Counted from the first letter of the stretch, positions 26,823 through 35,443 are shown. The stretch: 64,000 bases of DNA from Pseudomonas sp. CFII64 (GCF_000416235.1 NZ_ATLO01000051.1:248001-312000), one strand, 5' to 3'. A program made the numbers and translations. The notes: generated from the letters alone by a model not told the origin.

Positions 26823-28195
26823 ACCCCGAAACTGTTGATGTGGTGGTCATTGGTGCGGGCGCGGCCGGCATGAGCGGCGCCGTGGCACTTGCCAATTTGG
26901 GTCTTGGCGTGGTCTTGCTGGACGAGCAGGGCAGTCCGGGCGGGCAGATTTATCGCGGCATCACGCTGGCGCCGTTGTCACGTAGGGACATGCTTGGCCC
27001 GGATTACGCGCACGGCAATCAACTGGCCCAGGCGTTGGCATCATCGACGGTGCGCTACGAGAAGGGCGCGGCGGTGTGGCAGGTCACCCGGGATCATCAG
27101 GTCAGTTACCTGCGCGACGGCCGCCTGCACACGCTGAACGCCAAGGCCGTGTTGCTCGCCACAGGCGCCATGGAACGGCCGTTTCCGATTCCCGGCTGGA
27201 CGCTGCCGGGAGTGATGAGCGCTGGCGCGGCGCAGATTCTGTTGAAAAGTTCGGGGCTGGCGCCCAGCGAACCGGTGGTGCTGGCGGGCTGCGGACCGCT
27301 GTTGTACCTGCTTGGCTGGCAATACTTGCGCGCCGGTGTGCCGATCAAGGCATTGGTCGATACCACCCGACCGGAGGATTACTGGCGCGCACGGCGCCAT
27401 CTGTTTGCTGCTCTGCGCGCCTGGCCGTATCTGCGCAAAGGGCTGGAATTGATGCGTAGCCTGCGCGTGGCGGGCATCGCTCACTACACGGGTGCTGAAC
27501 AACTGGCGATTGAGGGCGAGGAGACCGTGACGGCGCTGACGTTCACCGCTGGCGGGAAATCCGTGCGCATTGCCAGCCGTTGTGTACTGCTGCATCAAGG
27601 CGTGGTGCCCAACATTCAGTTCAGCCAATCGCTGCGCGCCGGGCATGAATGGGACACCGACCAATTGTGTTTCAGCCCGGTGGTCGACGCTTGGGGCGAG
27701 TTGGATGTACCGAGGGTTTATGTCGCCGGAGACGGTGCGGGCATCGGGGGCGCTCAGGCCGCGGCTGTACAAGGGCAACTGGCGGCGCTCGGGATTGCTG
27801 CGCAACTGGCGACCATCAGCACGGCGCAACGTGATCAACAGGCCGCACCGCTGCGCGCCAGGCTGGAGAGCAATCTCAGAATCCGGCCGTTTCTCGACGC
27901 GCTCTATCAACCGAAAGAACAAAATCGGATACCGGCGGACGACGTTATGGTCTGTCGCTGTGAAGAGGTCACCGCCGGGGATCTGCGCGGCTTCGTTGCC
28001 TTGGGCTGCGCTGGGCCGAATCAGGCAAAATCCTTTGGCCGCTGCGGCATGGGGCCGTGTCAGGGCCGGATGTGCGGCCTGACCGTGACTGAAGTCATCG
28101 CCAAGGCGCGCGGCGTGTCGGCAGCCGAAGTCGGTTACTACCGCATTCGCCCGCCGATCAAGCCCATCACCTTGGGGGAATTGGCCGGTGAGTGA
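26819..28195 (+). CDS. FAD/NAD(P)-binding oxidoreductase with BFD-type [2Fe-2S] domain (subunit A-like)
   Basis: Flavoprotein of 458 residues. GAGAAGMSGAVALANLG (about 11-27) binds FAD; VLLATGAMERPFPIPGWTLP is the ATG motif; PVVLAGCGPLLYLLGWQYL is the second dinucleotide fold; VYVAGDGAGIGGAQAAAVQG is the late FAD motif. The C-terminus holds a BFD-like [2Fe-2S] domain with Cys379, Cys381, Cys409 and Cys414. This layout is that of HcnB, OoxA/NoxA and hydroxyproline dehydrogenase subunits. Overlaps both neighbours. Confidence 0.9.
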   Translation: MNPETVDVVVIGAGAAGMSGAVALANLGLGVVLLDEQGSPGGQIYRGITLAPLSRRDMLGPDYAHGNQLAQALASSTVRYEKGAAVWQVTRDHQVSYLRDGRLHTLNAKAVLLATGAMERPFPIPGWTLPGVMSAGAAQILLKSSGLAPSEPVVLAGCGPLLYLLGWQYLRAGVPIKALVDTTRPEDYWRARRHLFAALRAWPYLRKGLELMRSLRVAGIAHYTGAEQLAIEGEETVTALTFTAGGKSVRIASRCVLLHQGVVPNIQFSQSLRAGHEWDTDQLCFSPVVDAWGELDVPRVYVAGDGAGIGGAQAAAVQGQLAALGIAAQLATISTAQRDQQAAPLRARLESNLRIRPFLDALYQPKEQNRIPADDVMVCRCEEVTAGDLRGFVALGCAGPNQAKSFGRCGMGPCQGRMCGLTVTEVIAKARGVSAAEVGYYRIRPPIKPITLGELAGE

Positions 28196-29369
28196 GTCAA
28201 GCCGTCGTCAGGGCGACGTACTGGTCATCGGCGGCGGCATTCACGGGCTGAGCACCGCATTTCATCTGGCTCAACGGGGCGTCAAGGTGACGGTTCTGGA
28301 AGCTGAGTATTGCGGTCGTCACGCGTCCGGAGTAAACGCCGGTGGCGTACGCACTTTAGGCCGCCACGCGCCTGAAATTCCTTTGGCGCTTTCGTCCCGG
28401 GATCTTTGGCATGAACTCAAGCAGGTGCTGGGCGACGATGGCGGCTTCGTGCCCAGCGGCCAGTTGAAGCTGGCGGAAAACCCGTCTGAGCTGGAGGAAT
28501 GCAGGCAACGTGTCGAGCAGTTGCAGGCCTTGGGCTTCACTCATGAAGTGCTGATTGATCAGCAGCAAGTGTTCGACATCATTCCTACCGTGGCCCGACA
28601 CGTCGTCGGCGGCATCTGGGTCAAGGACGACGGCTATGCAGTGCCTTACAAGACCGTGACGGCCTTTCGGCTAGCGGCAGAGAAGCTCGGCGTTCAGGTA
28701 CATGAGAACTGTGCGGCGCTGCGTATCGAACAGACTGGCACTCAGTGGCAAGTCACCACGGCGAAGGCTGTGTTCAGTGCCGAACAGCTGGTGGTCACCG
28801 CCGGTGCCTGGGCGGGCGAGTTGGCAGCCCAGGTGGGCGAAGCGGTGCCGGTTCATCCGGAAGGCCTGATGTTGATGGTCACGCACCGGGTCGCGCCGTT
28901 CTGCGCGCCGGTATTGGGAGCAACGGGCAGGTCGCTGTCGTTCAAGCAATTCGCCAACGGCACGGTGGTGATCGGCGGCAAGCTGATTGGCGCGCTGGAT
29001 TTCCCCGCGCGCCACGGCGAAGTCGATATGACCCGGCTCGGCACCAGCGCGCGCACGGTCACCGATCTGTTCCCGCATCTCAAACACTTGGGCGTCAATC
29101 GCGTCTGGGCGGGTGTCGAAGCGTTCACGGCCGATGACTTGCCGGTGATTGGCGCCAGTCGCAAGGCCAGCAACCTGAGCTATTCGTTCGGCTTCTGCGG
29201 CAGTGGCTTTCAGATGGGCCCCGGCACAGGCAGGCGTCTGGCCCAACAAATTATGGGCGAACACTCCGACATCACTCTCGATGCTTTCGCCATCGACCGT
29301 TTTGACAAAGCAGCGGCAATGACGCCGCTGATACCTCTGCAATCCGCTTCAACCATCCCGCAACATTGA
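28188..29369 (+). CDS. Second FAD-dependent DAO-family oxidoreductase
   Basis: Flavoenzyme of 393 residues overlapping the previous gene by 8 bp. FAD motif LVIGGGIHGLSTAFHLAQRG (about 11-30), then RHASGVNAGGVRTLGRHAPE. The late part has VNRVWAGVEAFTADDLPVIG and GFCGSGFQMGPGTGR, typical of sarcosine/glycine-oxidase relatives and HcnC-like subunits. The operon thus carries two different DAO enzymes, either alternative catalytic subunits or two successive oxidation steps. Confidence 0.88.
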   Translation: MSESSRRQGDVLVIGGGIHGLSTAFHLAQRGVKVTVLEAEYCGRHASGVNAGGVRTLGRHAPEIPLALSSRDLWHELKQVLGDDGGFVPSGQLKLAENPSELEECRQRVEQLQALGFTHEVLIDQQQVFDIIPTVARHVVGGIWVKDDGYAVPYKTVTAFRLAAEKLGVQVHENCAALRIEQTGTQWQVTTAKAVFSAEQLVVTAGAWAGELAAQVGEAVPVHPEGLMLMVTHRVAPFCAPVLGATGRSLSFKQFANGTVVIGGKLIGALDFPARHGEVDMTRLGTSARTVTDLFPHLKHLGVNRVWAGVEAFTADDLPVIGASRKASNLSYSFGFCGSGFQMGPGTGRRLAQQIMGEHSDITLDAFAIDRFDKAAAMTPLIPLQSASTIPQH

Positions 29370-29378
29370 GGAGTTCAC

Positions 29379-29732
29379 ATGCTGGAAATTACACGCATCG
29401 AAACCAATCAGCGCATGAGCCGCGTCGTTCAATGCAACGGCTTCACCTTTCTCGGCGGCCAGACCGCCACCGACCGCACCCTGGACATCAAAGGCCAGAC
29501 CGCGCAGGTGCTGGAGAAGATCGACAACTTCCTCGCCAAGGCTGGACTGGATAAAACCCGTATTCTCAGCGCGCAGGTCTGGCTGTCGGACATCGAGGCC
29601 AACTTTGCCGGAATGAATGAAGTCTGGGACGCTTGGGCACCGCAAGGTCATGCGCCTGCTCGGGCAACCGTGGAGTCGCGTCTGGCGGCTCCTGATTTGC
29701 TGGTGGAAATTACCGTGGTTGCGGCGGGCTGA
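29379..29732 (+). CDS. RidA-family enamine/imine deaminase
   Basis: Protein of 117 residues of the YjgF/YER057c/UK114 family. Seen are CNGFTFLGGQTATDRTLDIK, the central ILSAQVWLSDIEANFAGMNE and the catalytic-arginine segment ARATVESRLAAPDLLVEITV. RidA proteins hydrolyse reactive imines and enamines. It lies 9 bp after the second oxidase and would remove the imine made by the flavoproteins. Last gene of the operon; a long stem follows at 29750-29791. Confidence 0.92.
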   Translation: MLEITRIETNQRMSRVVQCNGFTFLGGQTATDRTLDIKGQTAQVLEKIDNFLAKAGLDKTRILSAQVWLSDIEANFAGMNEVWDAWAPQGHAPARATVESRLAAPDLLVEITVVAAG

Positions 29733-29749
29733 TTCGCAAGCCGCACTTC

Positions 29750-29791
29750 CCAAAACCTCGTTCGGTCATTTGTGCCGATTCGAGGTTTTGG
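29750..29791 (+). terminator. Stem-loop after the oxidase-RidA operon
   Basis: CCAAAACCTCG (29750-29760) pairs perfectly with CGAGGTTTTGG (29781-29791), an 11-bp stem with a 20-base loop, 18 bp after the RidA stop. There is no clear U-run, so it may be a transcript-end stabiliser rather than an intrinsic terminator. Confidence 0.4.
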
Positions 29792-30159
29792 TCTGCACCG
29801 TTACGCTGTCTGCTCATTCAGTTGCCCTGACCAGCGTTGCAGGGCAGGGCGGTCACGTAGTCGCCGTGGCCGAGAATTTGAGCTCGATTGTTACGCCAGA
29901 AGCAACGGTGTTTATCGTCCAGTAAGCAGGGCAAATTGTCGCAGGAACCCATTTTTTTGATATCGTTGCAAAACTAACCAGTTAGTTAATAGTTTTGCGC
30001 GTCCCGCCAGCGCGTCGTCCTGACGTGACTTTCCAACGATGCCACCCATACTTGAATCGTCTTCCAGCGGTTTTTTCAGCCAGATGGGCACTCAGCGGCC
30101 TCGCTTCAAAACTATTGACCTTCTCCTTAAACGTTCATGCGTCAACAGGATCATGCAAC
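29792..30159. other. Leader region before glucose dehydrogenase with a strong dyad
   Basis: The 427-bp space between the RidA and gcd genes holds no convincing gene. After the stem-loop it contains AACTAAC-CA-GTTAGTT at 29972-29987, a perfect 7-bp dyad, flanked by CAAAACT (29969-29975) and AGTTTTG (29991-29997), which form a second, wider inverted repeat. This resembles the operator of a TetR-type repressor. An open reading continues upstream from gcd to 29995 but has no domain and no ribosome site. Confidence 0.45.
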
Positions 30160-32583
30160 ATGACTAACTCACAATCTCCGGCGTCTTTCAGCCGCTGGCC
30201 CATCTGGATCGTCGCCCTGGGCGTGCTGGTATTTGGTCTGCTCTTCGCGGCAGGTGGCGGATACCTCGCCAAGCTGGGTGGCAGTTGGTACTTCCTGCTC
30301 GCCGGTCTCGGTTTAATCATTTGCGCTGTGTTGCTGTTCAAACAACGTCTTCTGGGTGCCTGGCTGTTTGCGGCGCTAATGGTCCTGACGGTTATCTGGG
30401 CGCTGGTGGATGCCGGTCTGAATTTCTGGCCGCTGGTTTCGCGTTTGTTTGCCTTGGGCGTGCTGAGTCTGCTGGTCGCGCTGATCTACCCGACGCTACG
30501 CAAGGCTAACGGTCTGGCCAGTGGTCGCGGTGGCTACGTGCTAAGCGGCGTGCTGGCAATCGCCATGGTTGCCGGATTCTGGGGTATGTTCGTCCCGCAC
30601 AATCCGGTGTCGGCCAATGGCGATGGTCCTGGCCTGACCAAAGTCGATCCTGCCAATGCTCAGAAAAACTGGGCGCATTACGGCAATGACGAAGGCGGTG
30701 GCCGCTTCGCCGCGCTGGACCAGATCAATCGTGACAACGTCTCGAAACTGGTGCCAGCCTGGACTTATCAGACCGGCGATATCGCAGTCAGTGATGGCAA
30801 TGGCGCGGAAGATCAAATGACGCCGTTGCAAGTGGGTGACAAGGTATTTATCTGCACCCCGCACAACAACCTCATCGCGCTGGACGCCGACACTGGCAAA
30901 GAACTGTGGAAAAACCAGATCAACGCCAAATCGGCGGTCTGGCAGCGTTGCCGGGGTCTTGCTTATTTCGACGCCACCGCAGCAGTCGCCCAACCCGCCG
31001 ATGGCAGCATGCCGGCCAAGGCTGTTGCCGTGCCGAACGGAGCGAACTGCCAACGCCGCCTGCTGACCAACACCATCGACGCACGCTTGATTGCCGTGGA
31101 TGCGGACACGGGCGCGTTCTGCCAGGGCTTCGGCACCAACGGACAGGTGGACCTGAAAACCGGACTGGGCAACGTCCCGGATTCCTACTACCAGCTTTCG
31201 TCGCCGCCGCTGATGGCCGGGACGACCGTGGTAGTTGGCGGCCGAGTCGCCGATAACGTTCAGACGGATATGCCTGGTGGCGTGATCCGTGGATTCGACG
31301 TTGTCACCGGCGAAATGCGCTGGGCGTTCGATCCGGGTAATCCTGACGACAAGCAAGCGCCAACTGCCGACCGCACTTACGTGCGCAGCACGCCGAATAG
31401 TTGGGCGCCTATGTCCTACGACCCGGCGATGAACACCATCTTTCTGCCGATGGGCAGTTCCTCCACCGATATTTATGGTGCGGAGCGCACTGCACTGAAC
31501 CACAAGTACGGCGCATCCGTACTGGCGCTTAACGCGACGACGGGTGAAGAAAAATGGGTCTATCAGACGGTTCACAATGACCTGTGGGACTTCGACCTGC
31601 CCATGCAGCCAAGTCTGATCGACTTCACCAAAGCAGACGGCACTAAGGTTCCGGCTGTTGTGATTGGCACCAAGGCCGGGCAAATCTTCGTGCTGGATCG
31701 TGCCACCGGCAAGCCGTTGACCCAAGTTGAAGACATCCCGGTCAAAGCCTCTGATATCCCGAACGAGCCATACTCGCTAACGCAACCATTGTCAGTCGGC
31801 ATGCCGCAGATTGGTGCGCAACACCTGACCGAATCGGACATGTGGGGCGCTACGCCTTTCGATCAACTGCTGTGCCGGATCTCGTTCAAGAAAATGCGCT
31901 ACGACGGGCTTTACACCGCGCCAGGCACCGACGTTTCCTTGAGCTTTCCCGGATCGCTGGGCGGGATGAACTGGGGCAGCATCTCGACTGATCCAGTCCA
32001 CGGCTTCATTTTCGTCAACGACATGCGCCTGGGTCTGTGGAATCAGATGGTGCCGCAGCAAAAAAATGCATTGGCTTCCTCCGGCGGCGAAGCGCTGAAC
32101 ACCGGCATGGGCGCGGTGCCCCTCAAAGGCACGCCGTATGCCGTGAACAAGAACCGCTTCCTTTCGGTGGCCGGGATTCCTTGTCAGGCGCCGCCTTTCG
32201 GCACCCTGACCGCCATCGATATGAAGACCCAGAAAGTCGTCTGGCAAGTGCCGGTTGGCACGGTTCAGGACACCGGCCCGATGGGTATCAAAATGCACCT
32301 GCCGTTGCCTATCGGCATGCCGACCCTGGGTGGCACGCTTTCAACTCAAGGCGGTCTGATATTTATCGCCGGCACCCAGGACTACTACCTGCGCGCCTTC
32401 AACTCCGCCAATGGAGAAGAAGCCTGGAAAGCGCGTTTGCCAGTCGGCAGCCAAGGTGGCCCCATGACGTTCGTCTCGCCCAAAACCGGCAAGCAATACG
32501 TTGTAATCACCGCAGGCGGGGCACGCCAGTCGCAGGATCGCGGCGATTACGTCATCGCCTACGCGTTGCCCGAAGGCAAGTAA
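30160..32583 (+). CDS. gcd: Membrane-bound PQQ-dependent glucose dehydrogenase
   Basis: Oxidises glucose (and other aldoses) to the lactone in the periplasm and passes electrons to ubiquinone; 807 residues, normal length. The start at 30160 has AGGA 9 bp upstream and gives the usual N-terminal membrane part with five helices (about 12-145). The periplasmic PQQ propeller follows, with repeated tryptophan-docking motifs (NAQKNWAHYGNDEGGGRFAA; LIALDADTGKELWKNQ; VTGEMRWAFDPGNPDD; NGEEAWKARLPVGSQGGPMT). It stands alone between the oxidase operon and the tRNA gene. Product gluconate feeds the Entner-Doudoroff route; xylose could also be a side substrate. Confidence 0.96.
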   Translation: MTNSQSPASFSRWPIWIVALGVLVFGLLFAAGGGYLAKLGGSWYFLLAGLGLIICAVLLFKQRLLGAWLFAALMVLTVIWALVDAGLNFWPLVSRLFALGVLSLLVALIYPTLRKANGLASGRGGYVLSGVLAIAMVAGFWGMFVPHNPVSANGDGPGLTKVDPANAQKNWAHYGNDEGGGRFAALDQINRDNVSKLVPAWTYQTGDIAVSDGNGAEDQMTPLQVGDKVFICTPHNNLIALDADTGKELWKNQINAKSAVWQRCRGLAYFDATAAVAQPADGSMPAKAVAVPNGANCQRRLLTNTIDARLIAVDADTGAFCQGFGTNGQVDLKTGLGNVPDSYYQLSSPPLMAGTTVVVGGRVADNVQTDMPGGVIRGFDVVTGEMRWAFDPGNPDDKQAPTADRTYVRSTPNSWAPMSYDPAMNTIFLPMGSSSTDIYGAERTALNHKYGASVLALNATTGEEKWVYQTVHNDLWDFDLPMQPSLIDFTKADGTKVPAVVIGTKAGQIFVLDRATGKPLTQVEDIPVKASDIPNEPYSLTQPLSVGMPQIGAQHLTESDMWGATPFDQLLCRISFKKMRYDGLYTAPGTDVSLSFPGSLGGMNWGSISTDPVHGFIFVNDMRLGLWNQMVPQQKNALASSGGEALNTGMGAVPLKGTPYAVNKNRFLSVAGIPCQAPPFGTLTAIDMKTQKVVWQVPVGTVQDTGPMGIKMHLPLPIGMPTLGGTLSTQGGLIFIAGTQDYYLRAFNSANGEEAWKARLPVGSQGGPMTFVSPKTGKQYVVITAGGARQSQDRGDYVIAYALPEGK

Positions 32584-32588
32584 CCTGA

Positions 32589-32623
32589 AACCCGCAATCG
32601 GCACAGCAGGTCGATTGCGGGTT
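32589..32623 (+). terminator. Hairpin after gcd
   Basis: AACCCGCAATCG (32589-32600) pairs with CGATTGCGGGTT (32612-32623), a 12-bp perfect stem with an 11-base loop, 5 bp after the gcd stop. The following bases are not T-rich, so it is a terminator-like hairpin. Confidence 0.6.
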
Positions 32624-32836
32624 ATTCCCGACCCACTCCATCACCTTTGAAGCTGACTTGCATTTTTTTCATGGCATTCCTTGACATGCCCGCCGAACAA
32701 GTACAGAATTGCGTCCATTCCTGATTCAGGAATACGAAAAACCCTATAGATTTCAAAGGGTTGGACGCCAGTAGCTAGCTCTGGTTTCCGGACAAGTTTA
32801 TATGCATTGAATGCTTGTTAAGCACTTGATGTTTGA

Positions 32837-32910
32837 GGCCGAGTAGCAAAATGGTTATGCCGCGGATTGCAAATCCGCTTACGCCGGTTCGATTCCGACC
32901 TCGGCCTCCA
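32837..32910 (+). tRNA. tRNA-Cys (anticodon GCA)
   Basis: Complete 74-nt cloverleaf: acceptor stem GGCCGAG with CTCGGCC, anticodon arm GCGGA-TTGCAAA-TCCGC with anticodon GCA at 32869-32871, T arm with GGTTCGATTCC, discriminator T and encoded CCA at 32908-32910. The gene is followed by an intrinsic terminator and then by the DarT-like module, so it may mark an insertion hotspot. Confidence 0.97.
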
Positions 32911-32920
32911 CTATTAAAAG

Positions 32921-32952
32921 CCCCGAAGACTCACGTCTTCGGGGTTTTTTTT
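32921..32952 (+). terminator. Intrinsic terminator of tRNA-Cys
   Basis: CCCCGAAGAC (32921-32930), loop TCAC, GTCTTCGGGG (32935-32944), then eight T residues. A textbook Rho-independent terminator 10 bp after the tRNA. Confidence 0.9.
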
Positions 32953-33128
32953 GGGGCTTTGGAAAGGCGGTAGGCAACTAAACTCCGCCCGCAGACTCAT
33001 AGGTCCGTTACCTGGCGCAGCAAGCGCGAAGGTTGGATGGTCGCGATCGGTCACCGCATACAGCCTGCGTCTGGCAGTTGGCTTTACCCTCTGGATAATT
33101 AAACGGCGCTGCCTTCAGGAAGCCATGG

Positions 33129-34742
33129 ATGACGATTCTTTATTTTCAGATAGTTATAATTTTTACCCTTTATATCGCGAGTCTCATAGGCAAAAAATCA
33201 CTGGTTGTTGCATGCGCGGCGTGGACACTATTCACGCTGGCGACCGTGTTTTTTTCGGGTCTTATCCTGCTGCAGTTGATCACGATATGGACGTGCTACG
33301 CGTTCTTCAAGCCAGCAGGCCGCAACACTGAGACAGCCCGCCCGAGCAAAGCCAAGAGCGGTGAGACCACTGTTTTAAGCCCTTTGCAGCCTGTTTCAAG
33401 CGCAGGGCGGCCGGTTTCCAAACTTTTCGAAATCCCGCCCCCGGTCGGTGCTGTTCAGCGCAAGCTCGACTCGGTGAATAATGCTCTCACGAGTTTTACT
33501 GACTCTGTCTCCTTGAGCATGACGGTCAACAGCGCGACTCAAGCGCTGCAACATACAGTGTTCACTGAAAAGCTCGGCATTGAACATGCTTTGCAACGCG
33601 CACAAACTGTGCTCAAGTTGCGGGCGTGGCGCGAGGAGCGTGGTGAGGAAGACTGGGCTCACTTTCAGGAAGCTCATGCCCGGTTTAGCAAATTACTCAA
33701 ACCGCCAACTGATGTTTCTGTAGCAAAACCGTCGCCTGGGTGGCAGTTTCCAGACTTTACTATTGCCCCCGGTCCTGACGATGCGGACCTGACTAATACC
33801 CTTGCCATCGCAGCCAAAATACGTTCGTTGCAAAGCGAACGAGATGATTTTCTGCGCGATATGGTTCGTCAGATCTGGAATAACGAACCACTGCGCATCG
33901 CACTGCAGGATGAACTCAATAAGGTGGGCGGCGCGCAGACCTGGGGCAGCCTGTGCCGGATTGCTGCCGAAAAAAACAAATCATCCGCACGTCTGTCGTT
34001 CGGTGCTTTGTTACGCACGATTACCACTCAGGCCACCGGCTCGTTACCGCCTGAGTCTGCCATTGACGAGGCTTTAACTCCGCGCTCGATACTCACATCC
34101 GCAGCCGAGATAGAAGCCCGAGTGAAAGCTCTGGAACTTCCTTATCTGGTTCATTTCACCCGTGTCGAAAACTTACCCTCGATCATGCAGCTTGGGTTGT
34201 GTTCAATCACCACGCTCACTGAGGCTGATGTCGGTTTCACGGCTAATGATCGCTTGCGTCTGGAAGGTCGCCCCGATGCGGTTTGCCTGTCGGTCAGTTA
34301 CCCAAACGAAAAGATGTTCGCCCATTACCGCTGGAAGGCTCCTGAACAAGCTTGGGTTGTGCTGGTCATTGATCGCAGTGTGCTCTGGACCCTGAACGTC
34401 GCGTTCTGCAATCACAATGCCGCTGACCATCGTATTCGCCAACAACCCCTCGACGACCTCAAGACCGTGTCGGCCTTCGACAATCTGTTTAACCCCGTGC
34501 AGGGCTTACCGTCTCGCGAAGAAAGCAAGCTGCTGGCTTTCGATCCCACCGACGTTCAAGCTGAAGTTTTAGCGTTTGATACTGTGTCGCCAGATTTGAT
34601 CAAGGGAGTGGTGTTCAGTGATGCGAGCAGCCAGCACAACTTCCGGCACTGCATCGGGGACCGACGTAACCTCGTTAATTCTGAAGGTCGTGGTTTTCTC
34701 GGCGCTCGCTCTTATGCCCGTAAACGCGGATGGACTTACTGA
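33129..34742 (+). CDS. darT: Membrane-anchored DarT-like ADP-ribosyltransferase toxin
   Basis: Protein of 537 residues. The C-terminal 200 residues match the DarT (DUF4433) fold: opening LVHFTRVENLPSIMQLGL with His342, then RLRLEGRPDAVCLSVSYPN near 375-393, and VQAEVLAFDTVSPDLIKGVV with Glu479, the likely catalytic glutamate. DarT enzymes attach ADP-ribose from NAD+ to DNA bases. The N-terminus is unusual: two or three membrane helices (about 3-61), then about 275 residues of helical and linker sequence with no recognised domain. The start has AGGA 8 bp upstream. Base composition is visibly richer in A+T than in neighbours. It overlaps the partner gene by one base. The family assignment is from memory of motifs. 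Confidence 0.75.
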   Translation: MTILYFQIVIIFTLYIASLIGKKSLVVACAAWTLFTLATVFFSGLILLQLITIWTCYAFFKPAGRNTETARPSKAKSGETTVLSPLQPVSSAGRPVSKLFEIPPPVGAVQRKLDSVNNALTSFTDSVSLSMTVNSATQALQHTVFTEKLGIEHALQRAQTVLKLRAWREERGEEDWAHFQEAHARFSKLLKPPTDVSVAKPSPGWQFPDFTIAPGPDDADLTNTLAIAAKIRSLQSERDDFLRDMVRQIWNNEPLRIALQDELNKVGGAQTWGSLCRIAAEKNKSSARLSFGALLRTITTQATGSLPPESAIDEALTPRSILTSAAEIEARVKALELPYLVHFTRVENLPSIMQLGLCSITTLTEADVGFTANDRLRLEGRPDAVCLSVSYPNEKMFAHYRWKAPEQAWVVLVIDRSVLWTLNVAFCNHNAADHRIRQQPLDDLKTVSAFDNLFNPVQGLPSREESKLLAFDPTDVQAEVLAFDTVSPDLIKGVVFSDASSQHNFRHCIGDRRNLVNSEGRGFLGARSYARKRGWTY

Positions 34743-35443
34743 TGGCTAGCAGACCGGTTTTTATTCCGAACCCCGATGGGCAAGCGCCCGTGATCACACA
34801 CACCGTTGACTTTGAATGGTTTGCGGGTCTCTCCGTGACGCAGAAACAAAAATCCATCAAGGCCCTGCATCAGGCCGCACGCGAGTTAACGGGCGTTGAT
34901 CGTGTGCTGGAAGTGTCGACCAAATCGGCGGAACCACTCGGAGTGGCGCTGAGTGCCTTTAACCTTTCTTTTGCGATGTCGATGCTTGAGCATCCTGTAA
35001 GTGTTGAATGCGCCTTCCAGGGCAGCAAAGTGTTCGAGGACGGCGGCCCTTTTACCGAGATTTACCGGTTCACGTCTCGTGATGCCAAGCGTGACGAGCG
35101 CTTGCGTACCTCCGGGAGGCTCACAGGCTTTAACTTCGTGGGTACGGACTGGCCGCTGGAGCCGCAGACTGCATTCTATGACTGGTTGTATATCAGCGCG
35201 CTGAAGGGTCGCAAGGATCTATCGGAACAACTGGCAGACTATTCTGCGTTCACCGATATCGAGTTCAGCCCGCAAAAATCCATCAACTGCCAAGCCTATG
35301 CCCTGGCGCTGTTCGTCTCTTTGCAGAAAAGAAACTGTCTGGAGCCGGTCACTTCGTCACCAGCGGCGTTTCTGGATTTTCTGCAGTCCCGACCCGTGGT
35401 GAGCGCGCGCCAGGATGACCTTTCGCAGGGGCGGCTGTTCTAG
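34742..35443 (+). CDS. NADAR-family antitoxin partner of the DarT-like toxin
   Basis: Protein of 233 residues from the ATG at 34742, which overlaps the toxin stop (TGATG); an in-frame ATG at 34730 would add four residues. The central region matches the DarT1-associated NADAR family (DUF6977): VECAFQGSKVFEDGGPFTEI, SRDAKRDERLRTSGRLTGFN, PLEPQTAFYDWLYISALKGR and FTDIEFSPQKSINCQAYALA. NADAR enzymes are reported to remove ADP-ribose from nucleobases, so this should reverse the toxin's DNA modification. Tight coupling to the toxin supports a toxin-antitoxin pair. It meets the GlxA-type gene end to end with no gap. Confidence 0.82.
   Translation: MASRPVFIPNPDGQAPVITHTVDFEWFAGLSVTQKQKSIKALHQAARELTGVDRVLEVSTKSAEPLGVALSAFNLSFAMSMLEHPVSVECAFQGSKVFEDGGPFTEIYRFTSRDAKRDERLRTSGRLTGFNFVGTDWPLEPQTAFYDWLYISALKGRKDLSEQLADYSAFTDIEFSPQKSINCQAYALALFVSLQKRNCLEPVTSSPAAFLDFLQSRPVVSARQDDLSQGRLF

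Noticed and set aside
27041-27922. 293-codon minus-strand reading inside the FAD/BFD oxidoreductase gene
   Set aside because: Antisense to well-supported coding sequence, rich in Arg and Gln as expected for a mirror frame, and without any recognisable domain.
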